The notes beneath the pieces are model-generated. The model was not told the DNA's origin. It saw only the letters and a list, made by a program, of their open reading frames with translations, and did not search any database. DNA of 64,000 nt from Pocillopora verrucosa (Eukaryota > Cnidaria > Anthozoa > Scleractinia > Pocilloporidae), in the NCBI RefSeq assembly GCF_036669915.1, contig NC_089325.1, positions 8,851,359-8,915,358 on the forward strand, in the 5' to 3' direction. Positions within the stretch are counted from its first letter, which is position 1; the number at the start of each line of letters is the position of its first letter. Shown here one piece after another: positions 45,001-55,271 of this stretch. The position numbers were made by a program, and so were the translations under genes.

Positions 45001-45104
45001 TAAATACTGTTAGCGAGATTGGACACTCTTTCCGACATAACTGTAGCGCCTCCTTCATCTCCACTGGAGTACACTACGTCGTTTTTCTCTTCTTCGCCCT
45101 CCAT
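33082..45104 (-). CDS. MAPK8IP3: JIP3/JIP4 kinesin-dynein adaptor and JNK scaffold
   Basis: Cytoplasmic adaptor linking vesicle and lysosome cargo to kinesin-1, dynein and JNK signalling (sunday driver/UNC-16 family). Twenty-three exons give 1,251 residues: 45104-44793, 43664-43544, 43451-43381, 42450-42362, 42006-41810, 41647-41062, 40987-40931, 40697-40602, 40195-40153, 39960-39830, 39452-39393, 39288-39115, 38847-38780, 38660-38515, 38365-38044, 37935-37870, 37764-37617, 37453-37373, 37185-37118, 37013-36865, 36464-36293, 33840-33575, 33414-33082. Residues 20-104 are the RH1 domain ([16 protein letters not shown]). A long coiled coil follows, then a Ser/Pro-rich linker and the RH2 region ([20 protein letters not shown], about 525-570). 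The last 550 residues form the conserved WD-like propeller ([40 protein letters not shown]). It probably represents the single ancestor of vertebrate JIP3 and JIP4 (SPAG9), so either symbol fits. Confidence 0.96.
34020..36285 (+). repeat. 54-bp minisatellite filling a JIP intron
   Basis: About 40 copies of a 54-base unit, for example unit starts at 35207, 35261 and 35315. Each unit is two related halves, GATAGGTGAGAAGGTAGG.. and GATGGGTGGAAAGGTAGG.., plus variable AGGT steps. The + strand has no C at all from 34762 to 36148. Because 54 is a multiple of three, it produces long artificial open frames on the minus strand (34027-34515 and 35466-36290). Confidence 0.97.
37517..37533 (+). repeat. 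(GACA)n microsatellite
   Basis: Four GACA units within a JIP intron, followed by GAAAGAAA. Confidence 0.85.
42637..42915 (+). mobile_element. hAT-like MITE with matching 6-bp flanking duplication
   Basis: Non-autonomous element in a JIP intron. It begins CAGGGTTCTCAC and ends CCTGTATGAACCATG, imperfect inverted ends of the CAGGGTTC type. TACTGA lies immediately outside both ends (42631-42636 and 42916-42921). Inside, AGGACTTTT-type motifs recur in both orientations. hAT elements usually make 8-bp duplications, so superfamily is tentative; the mobile origin is well supported. Confidence 0.75.
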
Positions 45105-47667
45105 ATCGCATTGATTTCTTTTGAGGCAAAAGAAGAAAACCTAAGCTATATTCTCTAGATAACTGGTAACAGATAAACCTTGAAAACAGTCGTTGTTTGC
45201 CATTATTCCTCCGCTTCCCTTCACAGACATCTTCGCGAGATTTCCATAATGTGGGGGGGTCTGGTAATGAAATTTTGTTGATGCTCACTCAGCCAATCAA
45301 AATTCATCATTGGAGATAAAAATAATTCAATTAATTTTGTCAAGCATCTGATTTTCTTCAAGAGTTCTATAAACGTGGGCGAACCTGACAACAAATTTCA
45401 GCAAATTTTGTCATTTTGTTTAGAGTCTGAGTACATCAGCGTATTACAAGAAAGAAAACATTTGACGTCAAAAAAGATATAATCTATTAAAAAAGTTATC
45501 TTCTCAAGAAACCAAACAGGAAACATCCTGCCTGTTTCAATAGGAAATCAGAGTGTGCAGGAAAGCCTAGAGTAGCCTGCGGTAAGGATGATTTTTCTCG
45601 ACCTTTCCATAAAGACATGTTTGTGCTTTAAGCTACTATTTTTCAGTAACTTAATAACACAAAGACGATATGATTCTTCCTTCGATCAAAGCACGAGCCC
45701 CATTGGCTCTTCATTATGAGCTATTTTAAGCATCATCATTTTCTACCAAAACTGACAAAATGACGCAGACCCAACAGACTAGCGGCAAACTCAAAGTCTG
45801 CACCGGTTGCAATACGACCATTATTATTCCGGATACTCAAATAAAATGAAAGCAGAACTAATCAGATTAGTATAGTAGCTAAACTTACAAGGCAACAAAT
45901 GATTATGTTTCTTATGGATGATTCCTTATTTTCCAGTAAAAAGATAAAAGTTACTTTGTTTTGGCCTTGGAAGCCACTTTTATGCACCCTACAGGTCTAA
46001 GATTGCCTGCTATTCTTCAGAGAGCAATCAGCCAATTTGCTCATGGCTGCAACATGTAAACCGCCTGCTCATACTTAGGCTACTTAGGTTACGCTCCACT
46101 TATTACCACAATGAAATGGTGCAATTTCTTCCAGAACTGGCGAGAACAAAAACGGAAATTACCTCAGTGTGGCTACATGAAGGCATTTTTGACGGATCCT
46201 TGTCGTTGAAACACACTCGGATTGAATGGTAACAGTTGGACTTTACTCAGTTCTAGTGGCTAATTTCTGTATCAGGACTCTTAATGTTCGGTGTAGGGAA
46301 GTAAAAATTCTGGCTGCTGGAAATGAGTTGGCACGAACATTTGCACACCCATTTATAGTTTTCTTCACGCAGAAAAAATTCAAATTACCCCGGAATAATT
46401 CTAAGAAAGTAATAAATGCAAAACTCCGTCGAAGACACCTGCTGAATCTATCCAATCGCAAGTTACTAACTAGCAGCTAGCTTGTGGTGTTGCCGCCATT
46501 CCCGTAAACGAGCATGCACATGTAGTCTGAGGATTGTCTTAAGTTGTGGGAAGCGTAGATTTCTTAATAAATTAGAGGTCATTACTGATTTGGTTTTTTT
46601 CTGCACGGAGGAAAACTTATTCACGGCAGGGAATTAATATATTGAAATGTTATTTTACTTTTCTCTTATCCCCATCCCTCCCCTCCCCCCTTGCCAACTT
46701 TCCCTGACATTTTGGTTGAACAGGTCTGAAAAAAAAACCAATCATAGAGGGAAAATATCAAATGTGCTCCTGTTTTGTGTATCTAAGTATCTATTATTTG
46801 TTTGTATATTTTCGTTCATTCAATAATCTTTCCATTTGTCTGCTTCGCAGCCATTGTTTGGTCTTGTAACGCAAAACCGTAAACTAATACATTAATTCTC
46901 TTATTCTTCTTAATATTTTGCCATTTATTATCAATCTATTTGTCGATTCCTTTCACGCATGAGTTCTGTTGAGACTGGCATAAAAAGACGCGAATGGTAT
47001 CTAAGAGTTGGCTTACGTAATAGGCATGAGCGACTGGGAAACCCACGGAATAATACCACTTAAACGTTGCGTTACTGATTAAAGACACGGAAAAACACAT
47101 GGTACCACGTGCATTCTACCAGGTCATTATCGTCTGAAATATGCTCCTCAATCAAATTGAAATCAAGAAGTTTTTCTTTCAGTTCAAACGGTGAAAATCT
47201 CTTGCGTGGAAAGCGAAAACATCGCACTATAAACCTTGCATTGTCCTCTTTGTTTTGAAGAGTATGAATAATAATTGTATTCAAATTAAGCAAACTGATT
47301 GATTTGCATCGCAAAGGGTTACGTGGATAACACTCATTCCCTTATTGAATTTTTTCATGCCTGACCAAAAAATTGAGCTCTTGGAAACCGCGTGGAATGG
47401 ACTAAACTGAACCCGTTGGGCACGGATATCCTCGACGAAAGAGAAAGAGAACGTAACAACGGAGTATTAACGCAGCTGAACCTGCAGCAAAGAACCTCTT
47501 AGGTGCACACAAGAATACAACTGATCATCACTGGACCGAGTACAGCGCTCACTCAAGTGATTAAAATTTATTACATACGCATATTCTTTTCCCTCGAATC
47601 GAAAATCTGCTTAGTGTTTCACTGCTGCCGGCGCAGAACTTCCAAGAAATCCAGTTGAAGCCGTATA
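45105..47667. other. Divergent intergenic region between the JIP gene and the DOMON gene
   Basis: The two genes are transcribed away from each other, so this region should hold both promoters. I see no coding region; the paired open frames at 46226-46480 on opposite strands are chance. A C-rich stretch occurs at 46670-46690. No TATA box can be assigned confidently. Confidence 0.5.
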
Positions 47668-50600
47668 ATGTACACAACCTCGGAATACTCGATGAAAACA
47701 ATGGGGTTGATTGCAAATTTGCTTTGCCTCTTCCTTGTTGTTGATGCGTCGCATGAAAACCGAGGAGGAAAAATCGACGCTTTGGCCGACAAAGTCAACT
47801 TAAGCGACAATTATGTCGTTGAATGGCGCATTAATGAAAAGGCATCTAGCGTGGAGTTCAAAATCAACGTTATGGTCGACGATAAAGGTTGGGTTTTGCT
47901 AGGATTTATGGATGTGCCGAAAAATCAATCTGCGGCCAAAAGTAAGCCGGGAAGCATAAAAGATTCTCGCGGAGATTTTGTGATCACTTGGCCGACCTCT
48001 GCACCAAAGGAGAGGACCACAGTGGTATGATGCCTACTTGTTATAAACGACTTTCTAATATCACGCCCACTGGATCCAATTAGGAAGGTTAACTTATCTA
48101 TACCTTGCTCTTTCAATTGGACGAAATCAAAAGCACAAGCTATTTGGGTTTCTGGAGGGATAAGGATAATTCAGCCTAAAAATAAGATTTTTGCATTTTA
48201 AATTTAACGGGTACATTCCGTTGTGACTCAGGCAGACGCAAAACTGAACAGTTTCTGTACTTCTCTCGATTCGGCAAGAAGCGCAGATAAAATAATTCAG
48301 AGAAAACATTAATCCACTCGGAACTTTTTGTCCTTACGTACTATGCTTTGTTTCCAGTCAAAAGAGAGGATCTATGTAGAATGATTATCATTAAGATAGT
48401 TATAAATCAAGGGATTACATTGCTGATCCCCTGACGGGACGCCTAAATACTGCAGAGAGTTGTAGCCCCCTACCAAACTCTTAGGGCCGGTTCAGGTTAG
48501 GGCCGACCAGAGTTTGGCCGTTGTTTAACAAAACCTCGTTCTAAACTATCTTGAATTTTCTGAATCTTTTATCTAAACAATTCTTTTTGTGAACAGTGTA
48601 ATACGGGCCGAAAGCTAGCAGTAGAAAGACATTCATTTAATGAAAACAACCCTCTTAGAGAGTATGTGTATGGCTCACTGCTTGCGTAATACTGCGGTTT
48701 GTGTTACAACCGGCTCTTGAATTTCACAGGAAAATACCCCTTTATTCTCATCGCCTTAAATTAGGCCATAGAGGTTAGAGCTAGTCACATCTCCTCTAGT
48801 GGTACCTGATTCAAACTCTTACCACATACTTGTATTTTTCAGGACGCGAATACAATGGAAAAACCTGGTGAATTGGAGAAGGATGAAAATTCTACTCTGG
48901 ATTATCAAGTGACATTGGATCAAACAACTACAAACAAATCAAGAGGGTTGGTTCTCAAAATTACAAGGAAACTGGAGACTGGCGACCCTCAAGATGTGCC
49001 CATCACTGTAAGTTAGTTTTCTTAAATTTTTTCAGAAACGTTATCACACAAAAAGGCCCCAAGAAAGGGGCTCTCTTTAGTGTGTCTGCCATTTAGCCTC
49101 TAACCTGTGAACTTGTACTGTATTCTTCCCTGTTATCATCACTTCTTCTCTTTTCTTAGAGAACAGGTTCAACTATTAGAAGGAGTGTAATCCGCACCAT
49201 TGTAGCAGCTAGTTCATTTCACTTTGAGTCTGATATCAACGAATTTCCTCAGCAAATGTTTAAATATTTTCTTGAACTCCTCAAGTTTGTTGACTAGATT
49301 ACTAACCAAACTGTGAGTGGAGTTATGTGGACGGCCTTTGGGTCCAAGGGAACGATGTAATGTAAAATAACAAAGAGGTATATAATTTTCTGTCAGGAGC
49401 AGCCCTTGTGGATGTTTGGGGCATATGGAAATTCAGATGCTTATCTAACAGACCTTTCCAACGTCACTAACATTGACGACACTCTGAAAGTTAAGGAGGT
49501 TATCATCATGAAAAATAGCAGGAATAAAGATAATGGCAAATCATTTTGGAAAGGTACTGAATATGTTGCACTATTTAGAAATGTTGGGAATGAAGACAAC
49601 TTGAGTGAGGATGACAAAAGTTCAGGAAGAGAGATAAATTAAGAAAAATTAAAGAAACTGCATTTTACTAAATATTATAAGGATGGAAGCTGGTGTGAGG
49701 ATCTCACACTGTTAACATCACTCTCAGAGATGCATGATTCATTGCAATGATTAGCTAACCTAAGTCAGCACTTGAGCCAAATGCCCCACATTGGTGTAGG
49801 TTATACTTTTTCCTGTATCATGATGTAATAACGGTTATTGCTCTAAGGGTCCCCTCCCTAGAATTTGCTCAGGTTTCCCTAACAGTTCATTGGTATAAAT
49901 TTTAACTCTTGGGTGGTGAGAGACAACAGGAAAGTAAAGAATCCTGCCAAAGAACACAACGCGATGACCCAGCCAGATCTCTAGCCTGGATCTTTTATCA
50001 AGGAGTCCAGTACATACGCCACAAGTATTGAAATGAAAATACTATTGAGAATAACATACAAAGGGAATCCGAGACTAAAATCTAAAAACTTTGTATAACT
50101 TTCTGAATTTAGATCAAGTGGAGAAGCACTGGATTTCTGTTGTGTTAGCAGTATCTGGAATTCTCACATTTGTTATTATTGGAGCAGTTTACTGCTGCTT
50201 TAGAAAGGGAAGTAGAGATTTCCGTGGAAAGAAAGTCAAAATGAATTTCTACAAAGAGTAAGTTTTGTTTCATTGTTGAGAACATATATTGATTCTTCCT
50301 TTAAAAATTAGAAAAAAATGTCTCAACTCCTACTATAGTAACTAAACTTCCATTAGTTTCAAGTTTTAAAAAGAGACTATGACTTCTTTTTCAGTGGCAT
50401 GCTAGTTTTATCATAAGTACTTTTATCACTACTACTGTATGTTCCCTTCCTGATGGCATCTGGTTTTATAACCATCAAACTTCAATGGAAATATTCTACA
50501 TGAAAATAAAAATTCAGCAGTCAAATACAAGATTTAAAAAATGCATGTATTATCAACACAAAACTAGCAATAAGAAAGTCAATTTAAACAGCACTAACTC

Positions 50601-50668
50601 TCCCTCAATTTCATTTTAGAGATGAAGATGATGAGGCTCGTGTTGCTTTCCTCCAGTCACGCACCTAA
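47668..50668 (+). CDS. Single-pass membrane protein with DOMON-like ectodomain
   Basis: Five exons (47668-48024, 48843-49007, 49397-49553, 50113-50257, 50620-50668) give 290 residues. A second Met at 47692 gives a cleaner signal peptide (MKTMGLIANLLCLFLVVDAS) and is probably the true start. The ectodomain, about residues 45-195, resembles a DOMON domain, the heme- or sugar-binding fold of DBH-like monooxygenases: VVEWRINEKASSVEFKINV, GWVLLGF, then LKITRKLETGDPQDVPIT and PLWMFGAYG. One membrane helix follows (WISVVLAVSGILTFVIIGAV), then a short basic/acidic cytoplasmic tail with DEDDEAR. There is no copper monooxygenase domain and no cytochrome b561 domain, so it is not a full MOXD1 or ferric reductase. 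Ligand and function are unknown. Several NXS/T sites suit an extracellular position. Confidence 0.82.
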
Positions 50669-51867
50669 TGATCGATAAGAAGCAGAGTAAGAATACATTG
50701 ACCAATGATTGCCTTGACAGTTCCCCTCCAGCTTACAGTAGACAACTTTGCCTTCTCATTAACAGTATTCAGATCAGAGAGAAGAGGCTGCAAGGCGTAG
50801 AAACAAAATTTAAAAGGCATTGTACCTTTTAACTTTATCTAGAGGAGCCATATTTGTACAAGAGTAGTGACCGTCATTTGCAACTTCTCTCCCTTTAAGA
50901 TCTTGTCCTGTTCTTAAGGGAAAAAATAACTTTGCCTGGTGACAAATATTTGGTAGTTTTAGAGTATGTTAAGCATAAAATACCTTTGATAATAGAAGAC
51001 TGCAGTTTTTTGCTGTATATTTTACTACTTGAGGAAATTAGGTCAAAGCAGAAGTGTTTAAAAGTTTGAAAACCTGCCTTCTTATTTTCTCAACCATCAA
51101 GTTTACTAGCATCTTTTGAAAGAACAAAAAATAACTATCATGAGAGTAAAACCACTTGAAGAGCAGTCAATTGTGAATGCCTTTTCCAGTCCAGTCCAGT
51201 GACCTAATCTTTATCACTTCGATCAATCCCTCCATCCAAACAATTCCATAATATTGTAAGAAGTAAGAATATTTTCAATGACTGTATATGAAGCAGCCAT
51301 CATTGTAATAGAAAGTAACATGGTTGGTTGTTTAATATCTTAAGATGATAAATAGATTACTAGTACAACCAATAGTTTTCACAACCTTTCATAAAAACTT
51401 CAGGGTAAAGAGGGCTTTAATTAAGGAAAACCATAACAAAAACCAAAACACATCAAAGAAAAAATTTTAAAAGGTAGCCTCATTTTATTGAATATAATGC
51501 TTTTTGTAAGAGTTATGGAGTGGTGAGATTCATCTTCACAGTCTTGTAACATTCAATCCATGGTTATTGCTAAGACAAAGACTTCTTTTCTTTTAAACTT
51601 TTCAATTCTATTTGTAACTTTTTTATTGCTTTTAGTCTGCTGCTTTTAAAAAACTTGGTAGAATAGCAAATAAATGTTTCAGCAAGGCATGCACTCTAAT
51701 TTACAGTTATTTAGTAAGTGCTAAGTTATATAAAATGTCTTTGAAATACTTGTGTGTACATTTATAAAACCAATCATGGTTGGACAAAATCTTTGAAATC
51801 TGTTTGGTAAATAATAAACAACAATCTTTTTACCATGATTCATCTCCTTTCGAATTTTGTTTTCTGT
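50669..51867 (+). other. 3' UTR of the DOMON gene
   Basis: AT-rich, no open frame of note. AATAAA at 51813-51818, about 1,150 bases past the stop, is the best poly(A) signal. Confidence 0.5.
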
Positions 51868-52076
51868 TTAACCCTTTAAGTCCCCCTAGTGACCAAGACA
51901 GAATTTCTCCTTACATTATCAGTATGATATCAAGCAGACAAGAATGAGAATAAAAAAAATATCAATTGGGCAACTACTGGTTGATCCAATTCTAAATTCT
52001 CCAACTAGCATCACATAAGTTGAATGGCAGACAGTAAGGAGAATTAGTCATGAAATCTTGGGAGTTAAAGGGTTAA
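51868..52076 (+). mobile_element. piggyBac-like MITE, near-intact copy (209 bp)
   Basis: Outer TTAA at both ends, then CCCTTTAAGTCCC on the left and GGGAGTTAAAGGG on the right. Same family as 24854-25043 and 32526-32720. Lies just past the presumed 3' end of the DOMON gene. Confidence 0.85.
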
Positions 52077-52526
52077 GTACTGCAGGTCATAAGAGTCAAC
52101 AAGTATTTAACATAAGAGTGATCTGATCTAACAATGTTTTATCAGACCACCCACCTCCACAGACACAATGATATTGCTAAAAAAATTTGACTCCCTAAAA
52201 ACACAAATTAGCTTTTCCCTAATGAACAAAACAGTAAAATAGTTTTCACAACTCATCCATGATGTATGAGGTTTACAGGTTTGAGTTCTTGAAAACCACA
52301 CTATGCAGTCATTTAGCTGATGAACATCCGTTTTCTTGAACCATACTTTAATTCTGCACTGTCTTCAAGATTTCACCACTGGATTGGAATCAGATGTTCT
52401 TAAAGAAATGATGCATAGACAAACCAGAGTGCCAAACATAATGAAGATCGTTGTTTAGAAAACCACATCCACAACATAGAAACAAACATGATTCATGAAC
52501 CACAGGGTTCCCTCAAGCCACTGGAA

Positions 52527-53697
52527 CTATCCAGCAAAGGCTTTGTATGCATAAGGAGCTATAAAAGAACAACAAAGATTACTTTTATGATGGAATTTTA
52601 AGAGAGCTAAACCTCTCCTTCCCATGTGATAAATTTCTTTCATCCTCAATACAATACAATATAGTAGCCTTTTAACTACACAACAGTAATGAAACTGATG
52701 ATGCTATGGCCCTCAATAACATCAATATAATTTCTGCACAGCCCTATACTATTCTAAAAGAAAGCTGTAGTCCCAAAGAAAATCTATGGTTTTTCCCATT
52801 GTTTTATTCATCCCAGAAGTGTGAGCATAATAAAGCATGGAGCTATGCAGAAATCATACCTAAAAAATTAAGTTATAAATGCTTCTAAATAAAATTAGAC
52901 CCAAATGAGCTGACAGACTAGCCATACCTTAAAAAGGAAAAAAAAACACCTTAGCCAAAAATTGTTTATACCAGAATAGTACTAGTCCTGCTCTAGAGGT
53001 GTCAGTGGCAACATACATTTAAACCAGGATTAGATTCAACCTGGAATAACTAAAATGTCAAGAAAGAATTCGTTGATTGTTGGAAATTGGAAGCAATTAC
53101 AAACTAGGTTCACCTAATCTCTTGTTCGTGAGAAAATGTTCCTTCCCAGATTAAATTTGAGATTTGGTGAAACTGGCAATCAATTTCAATGATCGTATGA
53201 CTCTGATAGCAAACAAGTTGATTGTATGAAAGATCTCCTCTTTAGATGGGATTCAAATTTAGTGGAACTTTCAATCAATTCTAATGATCAGATGACTGTG
53301 ATAGCCCCTAGTTGTTTATTTAAAAGTTCTCCTCTTTAGATGGGATTTAGATTTAGAGAAACTGTCAATAAATTTTAGTGAACGCATAGCTGTAATGGAG
53401 GAGGAGATTTCTCCTCACTCAAGGCAGTGAAAGACTCTTCTGAGGAAGTATTACATGAATAGTTCTGCAAACGAACAAGACAGCGAGATGTCGTAATTAC
53501 ATCGCTTTATCTCTGATTATCACACATTTAAACTCAAGGGTACTATAGCTCACAGTAAAGTTCTCACCTAAGCGTAAAAACGCCACGTAGGCTACAAAGA
53601 CTTTCATTGTGAACGAAACATTTTGTTTAGCTTTCCTCTTTTCTGCCTCCACAGCAGCCCTATCAGGTGATCCATCAACTCCAGGTAGACGGAACAT
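52527..53697 (-). CDS. TOMM5: TOM5, small subunit of the mitochondrial import receptor
   Basis: Two exons, 53697-53568 and 52558-52527, join in phase 1 to a 53-residue protein; human TOM5 has 51. It starts MFRLPGVDG, continues with a charged helix, then a single tail membrane segment (FVAYVAFLRLAPY), matching the TOM5 pattern of MFR start and YVALLR-type membrane helix. TOM5 is a tail-anchored outer-membrane subunit that stabilises the TOM translocase around TOM40. The second exon codes for only ten residues plus the stop and would be missed by ORF searches. Confidence 0.88.
53143..53400 (+). repeat. About 95-bp tandem repeat, nearly three copies
   Basis: In the TOMM5 intron. Period 94-95: the element (G)AA-CT--CAATNAATT recurs at 53170, 53265 and 53359, each followed by AATGATCNNATGACT-like sequence, and TCTTTAGATGGGATT recurs between copies. 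Copies have diverged by roughly a fifth. Confidence 0.8.
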
Positions 53698-54608
53698 AAT
53701 TAATGAACACCAACCAGTGCTATCGACGAGAAAGAGGTGGAACGGAACGCGACAACTTTCGCAGATCTACGCAAACCTACCACGCGATTTCCGCGTAACT
53801 ACGTCACTTACAGTGAACGAATAGTCATCTTCGCTCCAGTGTCCCGTTTTTCTCACTCGGCTCTCCCTGCAAGATATTCATTTTTCTCACTCGGCCTCTC
53901 CCTACAAGATATTCATCTCCCTCTGATTACAGATTTTAAGCGGAAGAAATTGGGTTAAGTCGGTCTGATTATTTTTTGTTTTGATCTTTCACCATAGAGT
54001 TTTTGAATAAAACAATTTACTTCAGCGCTCTGATATGAGAGTATGGTATCATATCGTTTAACTAAATACTTACAGGCTATCCTTTACCAACTGAACACAC
54101 ACACAGACTCGCACCCCCAAGAAAACACTGGCACAGGAAAATGAAGAAGAGCGGGTGATTTTTTTCCAAACTAGTTCACTGATCCTCTCCGACTAAGTGC
54201 CTGTGACAGGCTAGCTCCCAGTACCCCACACTCAAGTCCCTGAGTATTTATCCCTTAAGGGATATACTGACTGAATCTCGTATGGCTCGGTGTTTGCTAG
54301 TCATTAAAAACAAGAAAAAAAAAGTTTTGGTATTAACGGTAAATTAGCACAAGTAGTAGCGATCGCTAGAGGCCCAGGTTAGTGCCATTTTTGCGGTGTG
54401 CCTGGAAGAAAAATTCTGCACTTTTAAGTTCTCAACAATTTTTTAAAAGTTTAAGCCAGACACGCTTTCCAAAATCAATTTCTATGTCGAAGTAAATTCA
54501 CAGCGATTGCTTTCACTTTAACCTAAATCTTCGTTATTCCAACGACGTGCAACTGGGGGCTTATTTTGTTGGACCTGTGTACACATCAACTCCATGGCAA
54601 TATATAAA

Positions 54609-54653
<45 letters not shown>

Positions 54654-54844
54654 TATAGCAGGTAATTTAGTGTTAACAACTGGGTTGAAAACGTAAATTA
54701 GCCACCGTAAAGGGTAAAAAAGCTGACGTTTCGAGCGTTAGCCCTTCGTCAGAGCGATTAGAAGACAATAAACTGGACCGTCTGAGCTCGACAATACGAC
54801 AGTAGACAAAACAAATCGTTTGTTTTCGAAATAAGGGCTTTAAT
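53698..54844. other. Region between TOMM5 and the 3' end of CBP/p300
   Basis: Holds the TOMM5 promoter and no supported gene. A 34-bp direct duplication lies at 53847-53916 (TTTTCTCACTCGGC..AAGATATTCA twice, one base apart), and a dispersed repeat lies at 54680-54775. Confidence 0.5.
54680..54775 (+). repeat. Dispersed repeat with GACGTTTCGAGCGTTAGC core, copy 2
   Basis: Contains GCTGACGTTTCGAGCGTTAG followed by CCCTTCGTCAGAGCG; related to 18345-18400. Its inner part GCTGACG/CGTCAG and TCGAGC/GCCCTTCG can fold back. I know this motif as common in anthozoan sequence, which supports the organism call. Confidence 0.65.
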
Positions 54845-54850
54845 TTTATT
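54845..54850 (-). promoter_or_regulatory. Poly(A) signal of CBP/p300
   Basis: AATAAA on the minus strand, about 420 bases past the stop codon at 55272, with no coding sequence between. Confidence 0.5.
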
Positions 54851-55271
54851 TACAAATTATAAGAAGCTAATAAGCACACAAACGTTGTGAAAAGTGCACA
54901 CATTTATTGGTACACAAGTACGTTTGAACAAATATATATGCATTGTAAGAATGTGCGCTTTATACAGTGCCTCTTGACTGAAGACGTTCAAAAAACTCTA
55001 AAACTAAAATTCCTTGGAGTGCTCTATCTCTCTGACTTTGGTCAAGGGATCGAGCCCTTATAAGCTGATATTTATCAGCTTAACAGCTATACAAATTAAT
55101 TATATAATAATGGTACGAATGGTAGAAAATTTCGTCATCTCGATTCTCACTGCGATAAAACTACGTATAAAGTTTGCTCCATAAAGTACATTTCATCTCT
55201 TCTCTTTCCTTACTTTAAAATTCTTTTCTCTTTTTTTTTCCCCAACGGATTTGTTGGTTTTCTTTCTTTTA

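Noticed and set aside
48472..48535. Inverted repeat CCAAACTCT/AGAGTTTGG in a DOMON-gene intron
   Set aside because: Nine-base arms with a long spacer; too weak to separate from chance.
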